NCBI RefSeq assembly: GCF_900626285.1
Contig: NZ_LR131147.1
Location: forward strand, 611,262-653,244
Length of the DNA stretch: 41,983 nucleotides
Direction: 5' to 3'
Origin: Intestinimonas massiliensis (ex Afouda et al. 2020)
GTDB taxonomy: Bacteria; Bacillota; Clostridia; Oscillospirales; Oscillospiraceae
Both the position numbers and the translations under genes were made by a program. Under the pieces are notes generated by a model, which was not told where the DNA came from, made no database searches, and was given only the letters and a program-made list of their open reading frames with translations. Below are positions 8,482-16,558 of the stretch, piece after piece. The first letter of the stretch is position 1. Each line of letters begins with the position of its first letter.

Positions 8482-9990
8482 TCAGTCATCGGCAATAAAT
8501 TCCTTCTGGGGCTTTCCCTTTGTGAAAAGGGGCTTCAGTACCGGCACCAAAATACTGGCCGCGGCGATCAGCAGGAAAATCAGGGAGACAGGGCGCATGA
8601 AAAACATCGCCCAGCCCTCGGTGGAGTAGGTCATGCCTTTGCGCAGATACTCCTCGATCTTCTCGCCCAGAATAAACGCCAGGATCAGGGGCGTCATGGG
8701 CACGCCGGCCATATCCATCAGCAGCGCCAGCACGGCCACAGCCAGCATGACCACCACGTTGAACATCATGTTGGTAGAGGTAAAGGCGCCGATAAAGCAC
8801 ATGACCAGAATGATGGTATACAGATAATGATACGGGATCCGCAGGATATACGGGAACCACCGCTTGGCGATCAGCTCGACGGCAAGGACGATCACAGCAC
8901 CCACAAGCATATAGCCGAAAATCATATAGCTGGTGACGGGATGCTGCTGGATCATCAGGGGTCCGGCCGTCAGGCCGTGGATGGTCAGGGCGCCCAGCAG
9001 CAGGGCGGTGGCACTGTCGCCGGGGATGCCCAGCGCGATCATGGGGATCAGTGCGCCGCCGGTAGCCGCGTTGTTGGACACCTCAGACGCCAGGATTCCT
9101 TCCGCACACCCCGTGCCGAACTTTTCGGGATGCTTGCTGGTGGACTTGGCAAAGGAATAGGAGACCATGTTGGAGAGTGCCGAGCCCATACCGGGCAGAA
9201 AACCGATCCAGAGTCCGATCATCAGGGAGGAGAAAATCGTCTTGATATTGGAGGTAAAGTCCTTCAGCTTAACGCCGATGCCCTTGATGTCCTGAGCCTT
9301 GATCACCTGGAGCTTCTGCGTTCCCTTGGCATAGCTCTTTGCGATCTGAGACAGGGCGTAGGCGCCCAGCATCAGCGCGGTCATATCAATACCGCCGGTG
9401 AGGGACCGGTTCCCGAAGGTAAATCTGGCGCAGCCGGTAATGGGGTCCAGGCCCACGCAGCTGAGGAGAATGCCGATGGCCGCAGCCATGATCCCCTTGG
9501 CCATCCTCCCTTTGGAAAGAGCCGCCACCAGAGAGATGGCACAGACACAGAGGCTGAAGTACTCCCACGGGCCCAGCATCAGCGCCAGATCGGCGATCAC
9601 CGTGCACAGGCCGGAGGCGATAAGGACCGCCAGCACTTCCCCTATGAACGAACCTATGATGCCCAGGCCCAGGGCCCGCGATGTCTCGCCTTTCTGGCTC
9701 ATGGGATGGCCGTCGTAGCACGTGGCTATCGCGGAAGGCGTGCCGGGGATTCCCAGAAGCACCGCGGAAATGAATCCGCCGGAGACGCCGCCCACATACA
9801 TACCGCAAAGCATACTGAAAGAGGCATTATTGGACAGGCCGAAGGTGATCGGCAGCAGCAGCGAGATGCCCAGGCTGCCGTTCAGCCCCGGGACCGCGCC
9901 GAAAATGATTCCTGCAATGACACAAACAAACAGCAATATCAGGTTTGCCGGCTGAAGGCACACGCCCAAAGCCGCAATATAATCCGCCAT
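8482..9990 (-). CDS. tctA: Tripartite tricarboxylate transporter large permease, TctA family
   Basis: This roughly 502-residue integral membrane protein is the large subunit of a secondary transporter that imports carboxylates delivered by a TctC-type binding protein. The hallmark GAVPGLNG and GIPGTPSAIATCYDGHPM signatures are present, and hydrophobic segments fill the whole length. The ATG at 9990 is preferred over 10020, because it begins with MADYIAALG at the normal N-terminus and has AAGGCGG upstream. It follows TctB by 75 nt. The substrate is likely an acid consumed by the neighbouring enzymes. Confidence 0.93.
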   Translation of the reverse strand: MADYIAALGVCLQPANLILLFVCVIAGIIFGAVPGLNGSLGISLLLPITFGLSNNASFSMLCGMYVGGVSGGFISAVLLGIPGTPSAIATCYDGHPMSQKGETSRALGLGIIGSFIGEVLAVLIASGLCTVIADLALMLGPWEYFSLCVCAISLVAALSKGRMAKGIMAAAIGILLSCVGLDPITGCARFTFGNRSLTGGIDMTALMLGAYALSQIAKSYAKGTQKLQVIKAQDIKGIGVKLKDFTSNIKTIFSSLMIGLWIGFLPGMGSALSNMVSYSFAKSTSKHPEKFGTGCAEGILASEVSNNAATGGALIPMIALGIPGDSATALLLGALTIHGLTAGPLMIQQHPVTSYMIFGYMLVGAVIVLAVELIAKRWFPYILRIPYHYLYTIILVMCFIGAFTSTNMMFNVVVMLAVAVLALLMDMAGVPMTPLILAFILGEKIEEYLRKGMTYSTEGWAMFFMRPVSLIFLLIAAASILVPVLKPLFTKGKPQKEFIADD

Positions 9991-10065
9991 ACGTATAATC
10001 CGCCTTTCTGCAAGAGGCACCAGCCATAGATTACGGGATACGCCGCGCCTTCACAGGCGCGCCCC

Positions 10066-10515
10066 CTAGAACAGGCTGCCCTTGGGCAGCAGGATGGAAA
10101 AGCCCTTTGTGAACATAAAATAGAGGCCCACGGTCAGAAGGACGATCATCAGGAGGGCCACGATGGGATTGACCTTTTCATCTTCCTTCAGCAGGTAGAT
10201 GAAAACGGCAATGGCGATGGGCGTGCTGATGAGGAAGCCCAGGTAATTCAGGCCCACGATATACAGCGCCATGCAGGCCAGAATGATGACCAGCTTGATC
10301 CATCCCGCTTTGTCCAGAAAGCTCTGGGCATCGCTTTTGCTCACCAGGATGATGAGCGCACAGATCCCCAGGATCGCTTCTCCAATATACGGCAGCAGTC
10401 TGGCGCCGGGATCACTGCTGCTGGCAAGATCCCGGATCGAACCTGTATTGACAAATAGCACCACTACTGCCAGCAAACATATGGCTGAAAATAGTTTATC
10501 ATATTTGAGTTTCAT
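10066..10515 (-). CDS. tctB: Tripartite tricarboxylate transporter small permease, TctB family
   Basis: This 149-residue membrane protein has four predicted membrane segments and matches the small-subunit TctB in size and position between TctC and TctA. The first segment begins around residue 8 (LFSAICLLAVVVLFV), and the last pair around residues 100-140. It is needed with TctA for transport in characterised systems. Sequence conservation in this family is low, so the call rests on size, topology and context. Confidence 0.88.
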   Translation of the reverse strand: MKLKYDKLFSAICLLAVVVLFVNTGSIRDLASSSDPGARLLPYIGEAILGICALIILVSKSDAQSFLDKAGWIKLVIILACMALYIVGLNYLGFLISTPIAIAVFIYLLKEDEKVNPIVALLMIVLLTVGLYFMFTKGFSILLPKGSLF

Positions 10516-10545
10516 ATCTCAACACCATTATCCCGTTTTATTGCG

Positions 10546-10589
10546 GGGCCCGCATCACGCCTGCCGAATCGCAGAAATGATGCAGGCCC
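10546..10589. other. Intercistronic stem-loop between tctC and tctB
   Basis: A 12-bp stem with one mismatch or wobble (10546-10557 with 10578-10589) encloses a 20-nt loop downstream of the binding-protein gene. No T run follows on the minus strand. Such hairpins often stabilise the upstream message, so that the binding protein is made in excess over the permeases. That role is inferred. Confidence 0.5.
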
Positions 10590-10643
10590 GCTGTCTCCTA
10601 CGTCACAAAGGCGGTTGGTTTCCCGGTGTATCTGTTCAGAGTC

Positions 10644-11675
10644 TCACTCGACCACGGAAATGCCCAGCGCCTTGCCGGTAGCCAGAATGCTGTCGTACTC
10701 CTTCTGGAAAATCTCCTGGCTCTCCTTCAGATCATACCACTCGGCCCGGGCGCCCTGCATCTGCAGGTTTTCCTTTACGGTCTCGTCCTCCATCACGGAC
10801 TTCAGGCTGCTGTTGATCGCCTCCAGGACCTCCACAGGCGTGTCGGCGGGAGCCCACATATAAAGGCGCATATCCCAGCCGATGTCGTAGCCCTGCGCCT
10901 GCAGGGTGTTCCAGTGCTCCGGCCACTCAGGCAGATTCTCGCCGGTGGAGCTGAGCACGCCGATCACCTTGACCTTGCCGGCCTCCTCGTAGGACTTCGC
11001 GTTGGCCACGTCCACCTGGCCGCAGTCAATGAAGCCGCCGGAGATGTTCGTGAGCTTGTCCGTCGTGTTGGCGGCCACCACCATGTTCAGCTCAACACCG
11101 CACTCGTTCATGACCTGGCCCCACAGGAACTGGGCAGGACCGCCGGTGGCGATGGCCACGGAAACCTCGCCCGGATGTTCCTTGGCATAGGCGATGAACT
11201 CATCAAAGTTGTTGAAGGGCGCGTCCGCGGGAACGATCAGGGCGTTCTCGCCCATGTACTGCAGCGCCGCGACCAGCGCCAGATCCTCGCTGGGATTGAC
11301 GTCCAGTACGCCGGTAACATACTGACAAATGGCGGTGTTCTGATGGCACACCAGGGTATAGCCGTCGGGATCCGCATCCGCGCAGGCCGTCATAGCCACA
11401 GGGGTGGCCTCATAGTTGGTCACAACCACGCTCTGCCCAAGCTGCTGTGCCCAGGTATCCGTAAATGCGCGGATGGTGTTGTCGGTACCGCCGCCGGCTG
11501 CGGAGGGGCAAATCACATTGACGGTGGTGTTGGGCCAGTCCACCGTCGCTTCCTGGGCAGCCTGTCCGGAACCGACAGGCGGCGTATCACCGCCCTGACC
11601 GGACTGATCCGTGCCGCAGGCGCACAGTGTCGCTGCCATGGAAAGTGCAAGAGTGAGCGCAATCAACTTTTTCAT
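10644..11675 (-). CDS. tctC: TctC-family extracytoplasmic substrate-binding lipoprotein
   Basis: This 343-residue binding protein of the Bug/TctC family captures a carboxylate outside the cell for TctAB. A lipoprotein signal opens the protein with lipobox LCAC (Cys20). The mature part starts with the family pattern WPNTTVNVICPSAAGGGTDN, which shapes the carboxylate pocket. The ATG at 11675 with GAAGGA upstream was chosen over the ATG at 11702, because it begins the signal peptide directly. It precedes tctB, with a hairpin between them. Confidence 0.92.
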   Translation of the reverse strand: MKKLIALTLALSMAATLCACGTDQSGQGGDTPPVGSGQAAQEATVDWPNTTVNVICPSAAGGGTDNTIRAFTDTWAQQLGQSVVVTNYEATPVAMTACADADPDGYTLVCHQNTAICQYVTGVLDVNPSEDLALVAALQYMGENALIVPADAPFNNFDEFIAYAKEHPGEVSVAIATGGPAQFLWGQVMNECGVELNMVVAANTTDKLTNISGGFIDCGQVDVANAKSYEEAGKVKVIGVLSSTGENLPEWPEHWNTLQAQGYDIGWDMRLYMWAPADTPVEVLEAINSSLKSVMEDETVKENLQMQGARAEWYDLKESQEIFQKEYDSILATGKALGISVVE

Positions 11676-11729
11676 GTCTTTTTCCTTCTTTCTCCTTTTC
11701 AATATTTATATTGGAAGCAGCTCCACTGC

Positions 11730-12641
11730 TTACAATATGACCGTTTTGGCACAGAGCAGGCGATCGGCCGACTCTGCCGCTTCCCTCAGGAGTTCCTTTT
11801 CGCTCCCGCTGAGCTCACGCATGGGGAAATGGGCGCTTCCCATAGGCATTCCCCGCAGCTCCAGAAGATATTTGTGGCTCATCACCGGGACTGTGGCCCG
11901 ACAGGCCTGCCGCAGCTTGACCAGCTCCCTTTGGTATGCCCGGGCCATGTCCAGGTCCCCGCTCCGGAAGCACTCACAAATACCCACGCAGAGCTCCGGA
12001 TAGACATTTGCCAGCGCCACAATGGCGCCCTTGCAGCCCAGCTGCAGAGAGGCCAAAATCTCTGCGTCATTTCCGGTGACGATCTCAAACCACTCCGGCA
12101 CTGCGGCGCGGAATTCCTGCAGGTTGGTGAAGTTCATGCTGCTATCCTTGACACCCTTCAGGTTTCCGCACTGCCGGATCAGTTCCGGCAGCATATTCGC
12201 CGCAATGGGATTGCCCGTCATGTCCGGCATATTGTAGATGAATAAGGTGAGCCCCCGCGACATCTCCGACACTTCAGCAAAATATTCCATCAGCGCCGCC
12301 CTGTCATACTTGTGATAGATCGGTGCGGTGACAGAGACACAGGATACCCCTCGCTCCGCCGCAAAGGCGATATGCTGTTCCATCTCTCTCCTGTTCATGG
12401 ACGTGATGTTATACAGCACATCCAGATGACTGGCACTGTTCTGCGCCAGCTCCAGCTGACGCATCCGCTCTTCGGCGGAAAAATTGACGAACTCTCCCGT
12501 GGTCCCGCCGATAAAGATTCCCGCGATACCCGCCTGCTCCAAAAAGGCGATGTGTTCGCAGAACCGGCCTTCATCCAACCGGCCATCGCCGGTGCATGGC
12601 GTCAGAACGGGCACGGTTATCCCTTTAAAATAAGTCTCCAT
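11730..12641 (-). CDS. Dihydrodipicolinate synthase family aldolase (DapA/NanA/KDG aldolase type)
   Basis: This 303-residue class I aldolase forms a Schiff base with pyruvate or a 2-keto-3-deoxy acid. Motifs are GGTTGEF (oxyanion/substrate site), YNMP with the catalytic Tyr136, and GVKDSS with the Schiff-base Lys165. The ATG at 12641 has AAAGGGA upstream and places the first strand correctly; an earlier in-frame ATG at 12674 lies before the ribosome site. Its neighbours, an IlvD/Edd dehydratase upstream and a carboxylate transporter downstream, argue for cleavage of a 2-keto-3-deoxy sugar acid to pyruvate and an aldehyde rather than lysine synthesis. The exact substrate is unproven. Confidence 0.88.
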   Translation of the reverse strand: METYFKGITVPVLTPCTGDGRLDEGRFCEHIAFLEQAGIAGIFIGGTTGEFVNFSAEERMRQLELAQNSASHLDVLYNITSMNRREMEQHIAFAAERGVSCVSVTAPIYHKYDRAALMEYFAEVSEMSRGLTLFIYNMPDMTGNPIAANMLPELIRQCGNLKGVKDSSMNFTNLQEFRAAVPEWFEIVTGNDAEILASLQLGCKGAIVALANVYPELCVGICECFRSGDLDMARAYQRELVKLRQACRATVPVMSHKYLLELRGMPMGSAHFPMRELSGSEKELLREAAESADRLLCAKTVIL

Positions 12642-12657
12642 CTGTGTTATCCCTTTC

Positions 12658-14334
12658 TTATTCCAATACGGCACCCCTGGCCGCAGAGGATACCTGCTTG
12701 CTGTACCGGGCGAGATACCCCATGCTGCCCTTTGGACGGGGGACCCACTCCATCATGCGCCGCTCCAGCTCTTCCGGTGCGATCAGAAGGTTCAGCACCC
12801 CCTGGTCGATATCGATCTCGATCAGATCGCCGTCCCGGACCGCTGCAATGGGACCGCCCGCCATCGCCTCCGGCGAAATGTGCCCGACGCACGGTCCTCT
12901 GGTAGCTCCGGAAAATCTGCCGTCTGTCACCAGCGCCGTGCTTTCGCCGTAGCCCATGGCCATCAGCGCCGCCGTGGCAGTGAGCATCTCCCGCATCCCG
13001 GGGCCGCCCTTCGGCCCTTCCCCGCGAATAACCAGCACCTCTCCCGCCGCGATCCGTCCACTCTGAATGGCCGCCACGCAGTCTTCCTCACTCTCAAAGC
13101 AGTGCGCCGGCCCCACATGGCGCCGCATCCCCGGACTGACCGCCGACTGCTTCACCACACAGCCCTCAGGCGCCAGCGTCCCCTTCAGCACGGCGATGGA
13201 GCCGTGGAATTCATAGGGGTGCGCCCGATCGCGGATCACGGTATGGTCCGTCGCCGGCGCCTGTCCGCAGTTCTCCCGAAAAGTGCGGCCGTTCACCGTT
13301 ATGCGGTCCAGGTCGATCAGACCGTCCAGCTCCTGCATCACCGCCCCCGTGCCGCCCGCCAGATCCAGGTCCAGCATGGTATGCTTTCCGGACGGCTTCA
13401 TCTTGGCCAGGATGGGGGTCTCCGCGGAGAGTGCCCCGATCCGCTCCAGGCTCAGCTTCAGTCCCGCCTCGTGGGCGATGACCGGCATATGGAGGGTGAT
13501 ATTGGTGGAGGCACACACCGAAAGGCCTACCCGCACCGCATCCTCCAGCCCCCGCTGGGTCACAATGTCCCTGGGCCGGAGCCCTCTGCGCACCAGCTCC
13601 ACAACGGCCCGACCGCTCTCCTTCGCCGCCCTGCGCTTGCTGCCGTACACGGCATGGGCGGTGGCACAGCCCGGGACCGTCAGCCCCATAGCCTCAGCAA
13701 TGACCGACATGCTGTTGGCTGTACCCATCATGGCGCACGAACCGGGCGTGGGAGAAAAGCAGCTCTCCATCCGCTCGTACTCCTCCCGGGTGATCTCCCC
13801 TGCCAGCACCTTTCCGGTCATCTCCTTGAGCTGATAGGTAGCATACTTCTCTCCGCCGTAGCGGGCCGGGAGCATGGGGCCGCCTGTCAGAATCACTGCG
13901 GGAAGATTGATCCGGAGCGCCGCCATCAGCAGGGCGGGCACGATCTTGTCGCAGCCGCCGATCAGCACCAGGCCGTCCAGCTTGTGGGCATTGGCGTAGA
14001 TCTCAATGGAGTCCGCTATGACCTCTCTGCTGGGGAGCACGCTGCACATACCGCTGTGCCCCTGGGAGTAGCCGTCGCAGATCGAGATGGTTCCCGTTTC
14101 AAAGGGGATCCCCCCCGCCTGCCAGACACCGGCTTTCACCAGTTCCCCCAGCTTGTCCAGGTGAAAATGGCCCGGATGCATCTCATTGTGGGTGTTGATG
14201 ACTCCGATGAAAGGCCGCGCCATATCCTCCGTATTCAGGCCGATATTTCGCAGGTGGGCACGCGGTCCCGCCATGTTGACTCCATTCACTACCACTGAAC
14301 TGGGATATTTCTCGTCCTTATACAAAAATTCCAT
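12658..14334 (-). CDS. IlvD/Edd family dehydratase (dihydroxy-acid or aldonate dehydratase)
   Basis: This 558-residue iron-sulfur dehydratase removes water from a 2,3-dihydroxy acid or an aldonic acid. Visible marks are NTHNEMHPGHFHLDK, CDGYSQGHSGM, GGCDKIVPALLMAA (cluster cysteine), PTPGSCAMMGTANSM (second cluster cysteine) and TDGRFSGATRGPCVGHISPEA near the C-terminus. Length is normal. No other branched-chain biosynthetic genes adjoin it. Its start lies 17 nt before the aldolase in a catabolic operon, so conversion of a sugar acid to a 2-keto-3-deoxy acid is the more likely role; true IlvD activity cannot be excluded. It is the first gene of the cluster, with a promoter at 14376-14404. Confidence 0.9.
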   Translation of the reverse strand: MEFLYKDEKYPSSVVVNGVNMAGPRAHLRNIGLNTEDMARPFIGVINTHNEMHPGHFHLDKLGELVKAGVWQAGGIPFETGTISICDGYSQGHSGMCSVLPSREVIADSIEIYANAHKLDGLVLIGGCDKIVPALLMAALRINLPAVILTGGPMLPARYGGEKYATYQLKEMTGKVLAGEITREEYERMESCFSPTPGSCAMMGTANSMSVIAEAMGLTVPGCATAHAVYGSKRRAAKESGRAVVELVRRGLRPRDIVTQRGLEDAVRVGLSVCASTNITLHMPVIAHEAGLKLSLERIGALSAETPILAKMKPSGKHTMLDLDLAGGTGAVMQELDGLIDLDRITVNGRTFRENCGQAPATDHTVIRDRAHPYEFHGSIAVLKGTLAPEGCVVKQSAVSPGMRRHVGPAHCFESEEDCVAAIQSGRIAAGEVLVIRGEGPKGGPGMREMLTATAALMAMGYGESTALVTDGRFSGATRGPCVGHISPEAMAGGPIAAVRDGDLIEIDIDQGVLNLLIAPEELERRMMEWVPRPKGSMGYLARYSKQVSSAARGAVLE

Positions 14335-14340
14335 ACAATC

Positions 14341-14482
14341 ATTCCATATATAAAATTTTTATTCCATCTGTAAATAGTTTAGCATGGGGCGCGATTGGAT
14401 TCAATCTCCAATATCCTCAAAATTTTTCCCTTTTTTCTATGCATATATTACAAATACAGAATCATTATTTTATATATAGAAT
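14341..14482. repeat. Inverted pair of a 16-bp AT-rich element around the cluster promoter
   Basis: ATTCCATATATAAAAT at 14341-14356 recurs with one change, in inverted orientation, at 14467-14482 (ATTTTATATATAGAAT). The two flank the predicted promoter at a distance of 126 bp. ATTCCAT also occurs at 14328-14334 and 14361-14367. These are candidate operator sites, perhaps for the IclR-type regulator. AT-richness makes chance similarity possible. Confidence 0.4.
14376..14404 (-). promoter_or_regulatory. Promoter of the catabolic cluster
   Basis: On the minus strand TTGAAT (14404-14399) and TAAACT (14381-14376) are 17 nt apart, about 40 nt upstream of the IlvD/Edd ATG. The surrounding 14335-14490 is markedly AT-rich against its GC-rich neighbours and holds repeated ATTCCAT elements, so it is probably the control region of the cluster. 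Confidence 0.55.
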
Positions 14483-14511
14483 TTTATGCGGCTATACCGC
14501 GGTTTGAGGGC

Positions 14512-14552
14512 AAAAAAAGCCGGCGACCCCGGGTAAGCCCGGGGCCGCCGGC
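14512..14552 (-). terminator. Intrinsic terminator of the ABC-F / GHL10-SLH operon
   Basis: A 15-bp stem with one A-C mismatch (14519-14533 with 14538-14552) and a TAAG loop is followed, on the minus strand, by seven T residues (14518-14512). It lies 36 nt past the stop of the SLH protein gene. Confidence 0.9.
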
Positions 14553-14587
14553 CGCTGTATTCTGTCGTATTGCGGCGGTCTTATCTG

Positions 14588-16534
14588 CTAATTCCAGATC
14601 TCCGCATTTCCGTCTTTCTCATAGGTGTGGGTCACCGAGGCCTCCAGGATCTCCCAATAGGCCCAGTGGCCGGAGGGCACGTCGGAGAAGGGGAGAACCG
14701 CGTCCCGCACACCGGTCTGGCGGCCCAGCGCCTGGTTCACCAGCTTCACCGCCTCCGCCCGGCTGATGCTCCGCTCCGGCTGGAAGGTACCGTCGGGATA
14801 GCCGGACACCCAGCCCTGATCGGCTGCAAAGGCAATCACGTCCGCCGCCCAGTGGCCGGCGGGCACATCAGGGAAGCTGGCCATTCCCGAGGTTTTGGGG
14901 AAGAAGGCGGCCAGCAGCTTCACCAGCTCCGCCCGGCTCACCGGCTGCTCCGGCCGGAAGGTGCCGTCGGAGTAGCCGTTCACCAGGTTGTATTTCTGGG
15001 CAAAAGCTACGTAAGGGGCGTACCAGGCGTTGGCGGAGACATCGGAAAAGCTGATGCTTCCCGTCTCTCCAGTGTAAAGGGAATTCCCATTACTATCTAC
15101 CGCCAGACGGGCCAGCATAGCCACCGCCTCCGCCCGGCTCAGGGTGGCCTCCGGCTTGAACAGGCCGTTGTCACCCTCCATATAGGCGGTGTGGTTCACC
15201 ATATCCAGGGCCACAGTCAGCGCCGGCTCCGGCGTGTTGCTGGGGACCGGAGTAGGGGCGACCGTAGGCTCAGGAGTGGCTGTGGCCGCAGGCGTTGGGG
15301 TCGGGGTCGGCTCGGGCAGGACACCGCCGTAGGCCTTCCGGTAGAGGTCGTTCAGTCCGCTGTTGTTCACCAGGAACTGATAGCGGAAGTGGACCTCCCC
15401 CGTCACCTGGGGCAGCTTCTGGTTCAAAGCCAGCTGCTGTTCAATGGCGGAGGTGCCGTACCAGGCACTGTTGGGATCGGTATTTCCCGCCTGATAGTCC
15501 GCCATTCCTATGTAAAGGGAAACTCCTGTACCCTCCACTGTGTCCGCCCACCAGCGGACAATGGTCTCATAGTCCATGCTCTTGTGGCCGATGTACCAGT
15601 AGACCTGGGGACAGATGTAGTCGATCCACCCCTCTTTCACCCATTTCCGGCTGTCGGCGTAGGAGGCGTAGTAGCTCTCATAGCCGCCGGTGGTGTTGGA
15701 GCCCTCGGGCAGGCTGCTTTTATCCGCCCACACGCCGGAGGGGCTGATACCGTAGGACAGATCGTGGTCGATGGCGTGGAGCCGCTCTCCCAGCTCCTTC
15801 ACCAGTTGGTTCACGTTGTCCCGCCGCCAGTCCCCGATGTCGGAAAAGGCACCGCCGTACCGGGCGTAGGCGGCGGCGTCGTCAAAGCCGCTGCCGGGAT
15901 AGAAGTAGTCGTCCAGGTGGATGCCGTCGATATCGTAGTTCCGGACCAGCTCCTCAGCGCCCTGAATGATGTACTCCCGCACCTCGGGCAGGCCGGGATT
16001 GAAGTAGAAGTTGTTCTCAAACTGCACCACCCAATCGGGGTGGACCTTGGCAGGGTGATCGGCGGTGAGGGAATCAAACTCGCTCTGTCCGCCCTTGGTG
16101 ATGCGGAAGGGATTGATCCAGGCGTGGAGCTCCAGGCCCAGCTTGTGGGCCTTCTCCACCCAGTAGGCCAGGGGGTCAAAGCCGTCCCTGGGGGCCGTGC
16201 CCTGAGTTCCGGTCAGGTACTTGCTCCAGGGGTAGTAGGCCGAGGGGTAGAGGGCGTCGGCAGAGGGCCGCACCTGGAGGATCACGGCGGTCATGCCCAT
16301 ATCGGCGCAGTTCTGCAGGATCTTGTCGGCGTCCGCTTTGAGCACCGCCGGGTCTGTGGTGGCCTGGCTGGGGTAGTCCAGGCGGTACACCGTGGACACC
16401 CACACGGCCCGGAAGTCCTTTTTCTCCCAGGTGGATGCGGCGGAGGCACCGGGCTGGGACCAGCGGCCCAGTCCGATCAGGACCAGGACGCCCACCAGCA
16501 CCAGTGCCAGGATGGGTTTCCAATGCTTTGTCAT
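14588..16534 (-). CDS. GHL10-type glycosyl-hydrolase-like protein with three SLH domains
   Basis: This 648-residue exported surface protein starts with a signal anchor (MTKHWKPILALVLVGVLVL). The catalytic-type domain, about residues 40-400, belongs to the YngK/GHL10 family (FRAVWVSTVYRLDYP, AVILQVRPSADALYPS, LELHAWINPFRI, YDIDGIHLDDYFYP). Residues of roughly 410-440 form a Pro/Thr-rich linker. Three S-layer homology domains follow, each opening with a Phe-rich start and carrying LSRAEAV, VSRAELV or ISRAEAV. The SLH domains should anchor it to the cell wall, where it may act on a glycan; GHL10 substrates are poorly known. It follows the ABC-F gene by 24 nt with AAAAGGAG before ATG, so it shares that transcript. 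Confidence 0.92.
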   Translation of the reverse strand: MTKHWKPILALVLVGVLVLIGLGRWSQPGASAASTWEKKDFRAVWVSTVYRLDYPSQATTDPAVLKADADKILQNCADMGMTAVILQVRPSADALYPSAYYPWSKYLTGTQGTAPRDGFDPLAYWVEKAHKLGLELHAWINPFRITKGGQSEFDSLTADHPAKVHPDWVVQFENNFYFNPGLPEVREYIIQGAEELVRNYDIDGIHLDDYFYPGSGFDDAAAYARYGGAFSDIGDWRRDNVNQLVKELGERLHAIDHDLSYGISPSGVWADKSSLPEGSNTTGGYESYYASYADSRKWVKEGWIDYICPQVYWYIGHKSMDYETIVRWWADTVEGTGVSLYIGMADYQAGNTDPNSAWYGTSAIEQQLALNQKLPQVTGEVHFRYQFLVNNSGLNDLYRKAYGGVLPEPTPTPTPAATATPEPTVAPTPVPSNTPEPALTVALDMVNHTAYMEGDNGLFKPEATLSRAEAVAMLARLAVDSNGNSLYTGETGSISFSDVSANAWYAPYVAFAQKYNLVNGYSDGTFRPEQPVSRAELVKLLAAFFPKTSGMASFPDVPAGHWAADVIAFAADQGWVSGYPDGTFQPERSISRAEAVKLVNQALGRQTGVRDAVLPFSDVPSGHWAYWEILEASVTHTYEKDGNAEIWN

Positions 16535-16558
16535 GGGGTTTCTCCTTTTAAGTGGTCT

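Noticed and set aside
8380..10029. 549-residue open frame on the plus strand over tctA
   Set aside because: Antisense of a clear TctA gene. The product is His/Gln/Gly-rich without any domain.
12880..14298. 472-residue open frame on the plus strand over the IlvD/Edd gene
   Set aside because: Antisense of a clear dehydratase, with a product of biased composition.
12658..14334. Apparent loss of a cluster cysteine in the IlvD/Edd protein (PGH instead of PCN)
   Set aside because: The PGH form is normal for the [4Fe-4S] E. coli-type enzymes in this family, so it is not a defect.
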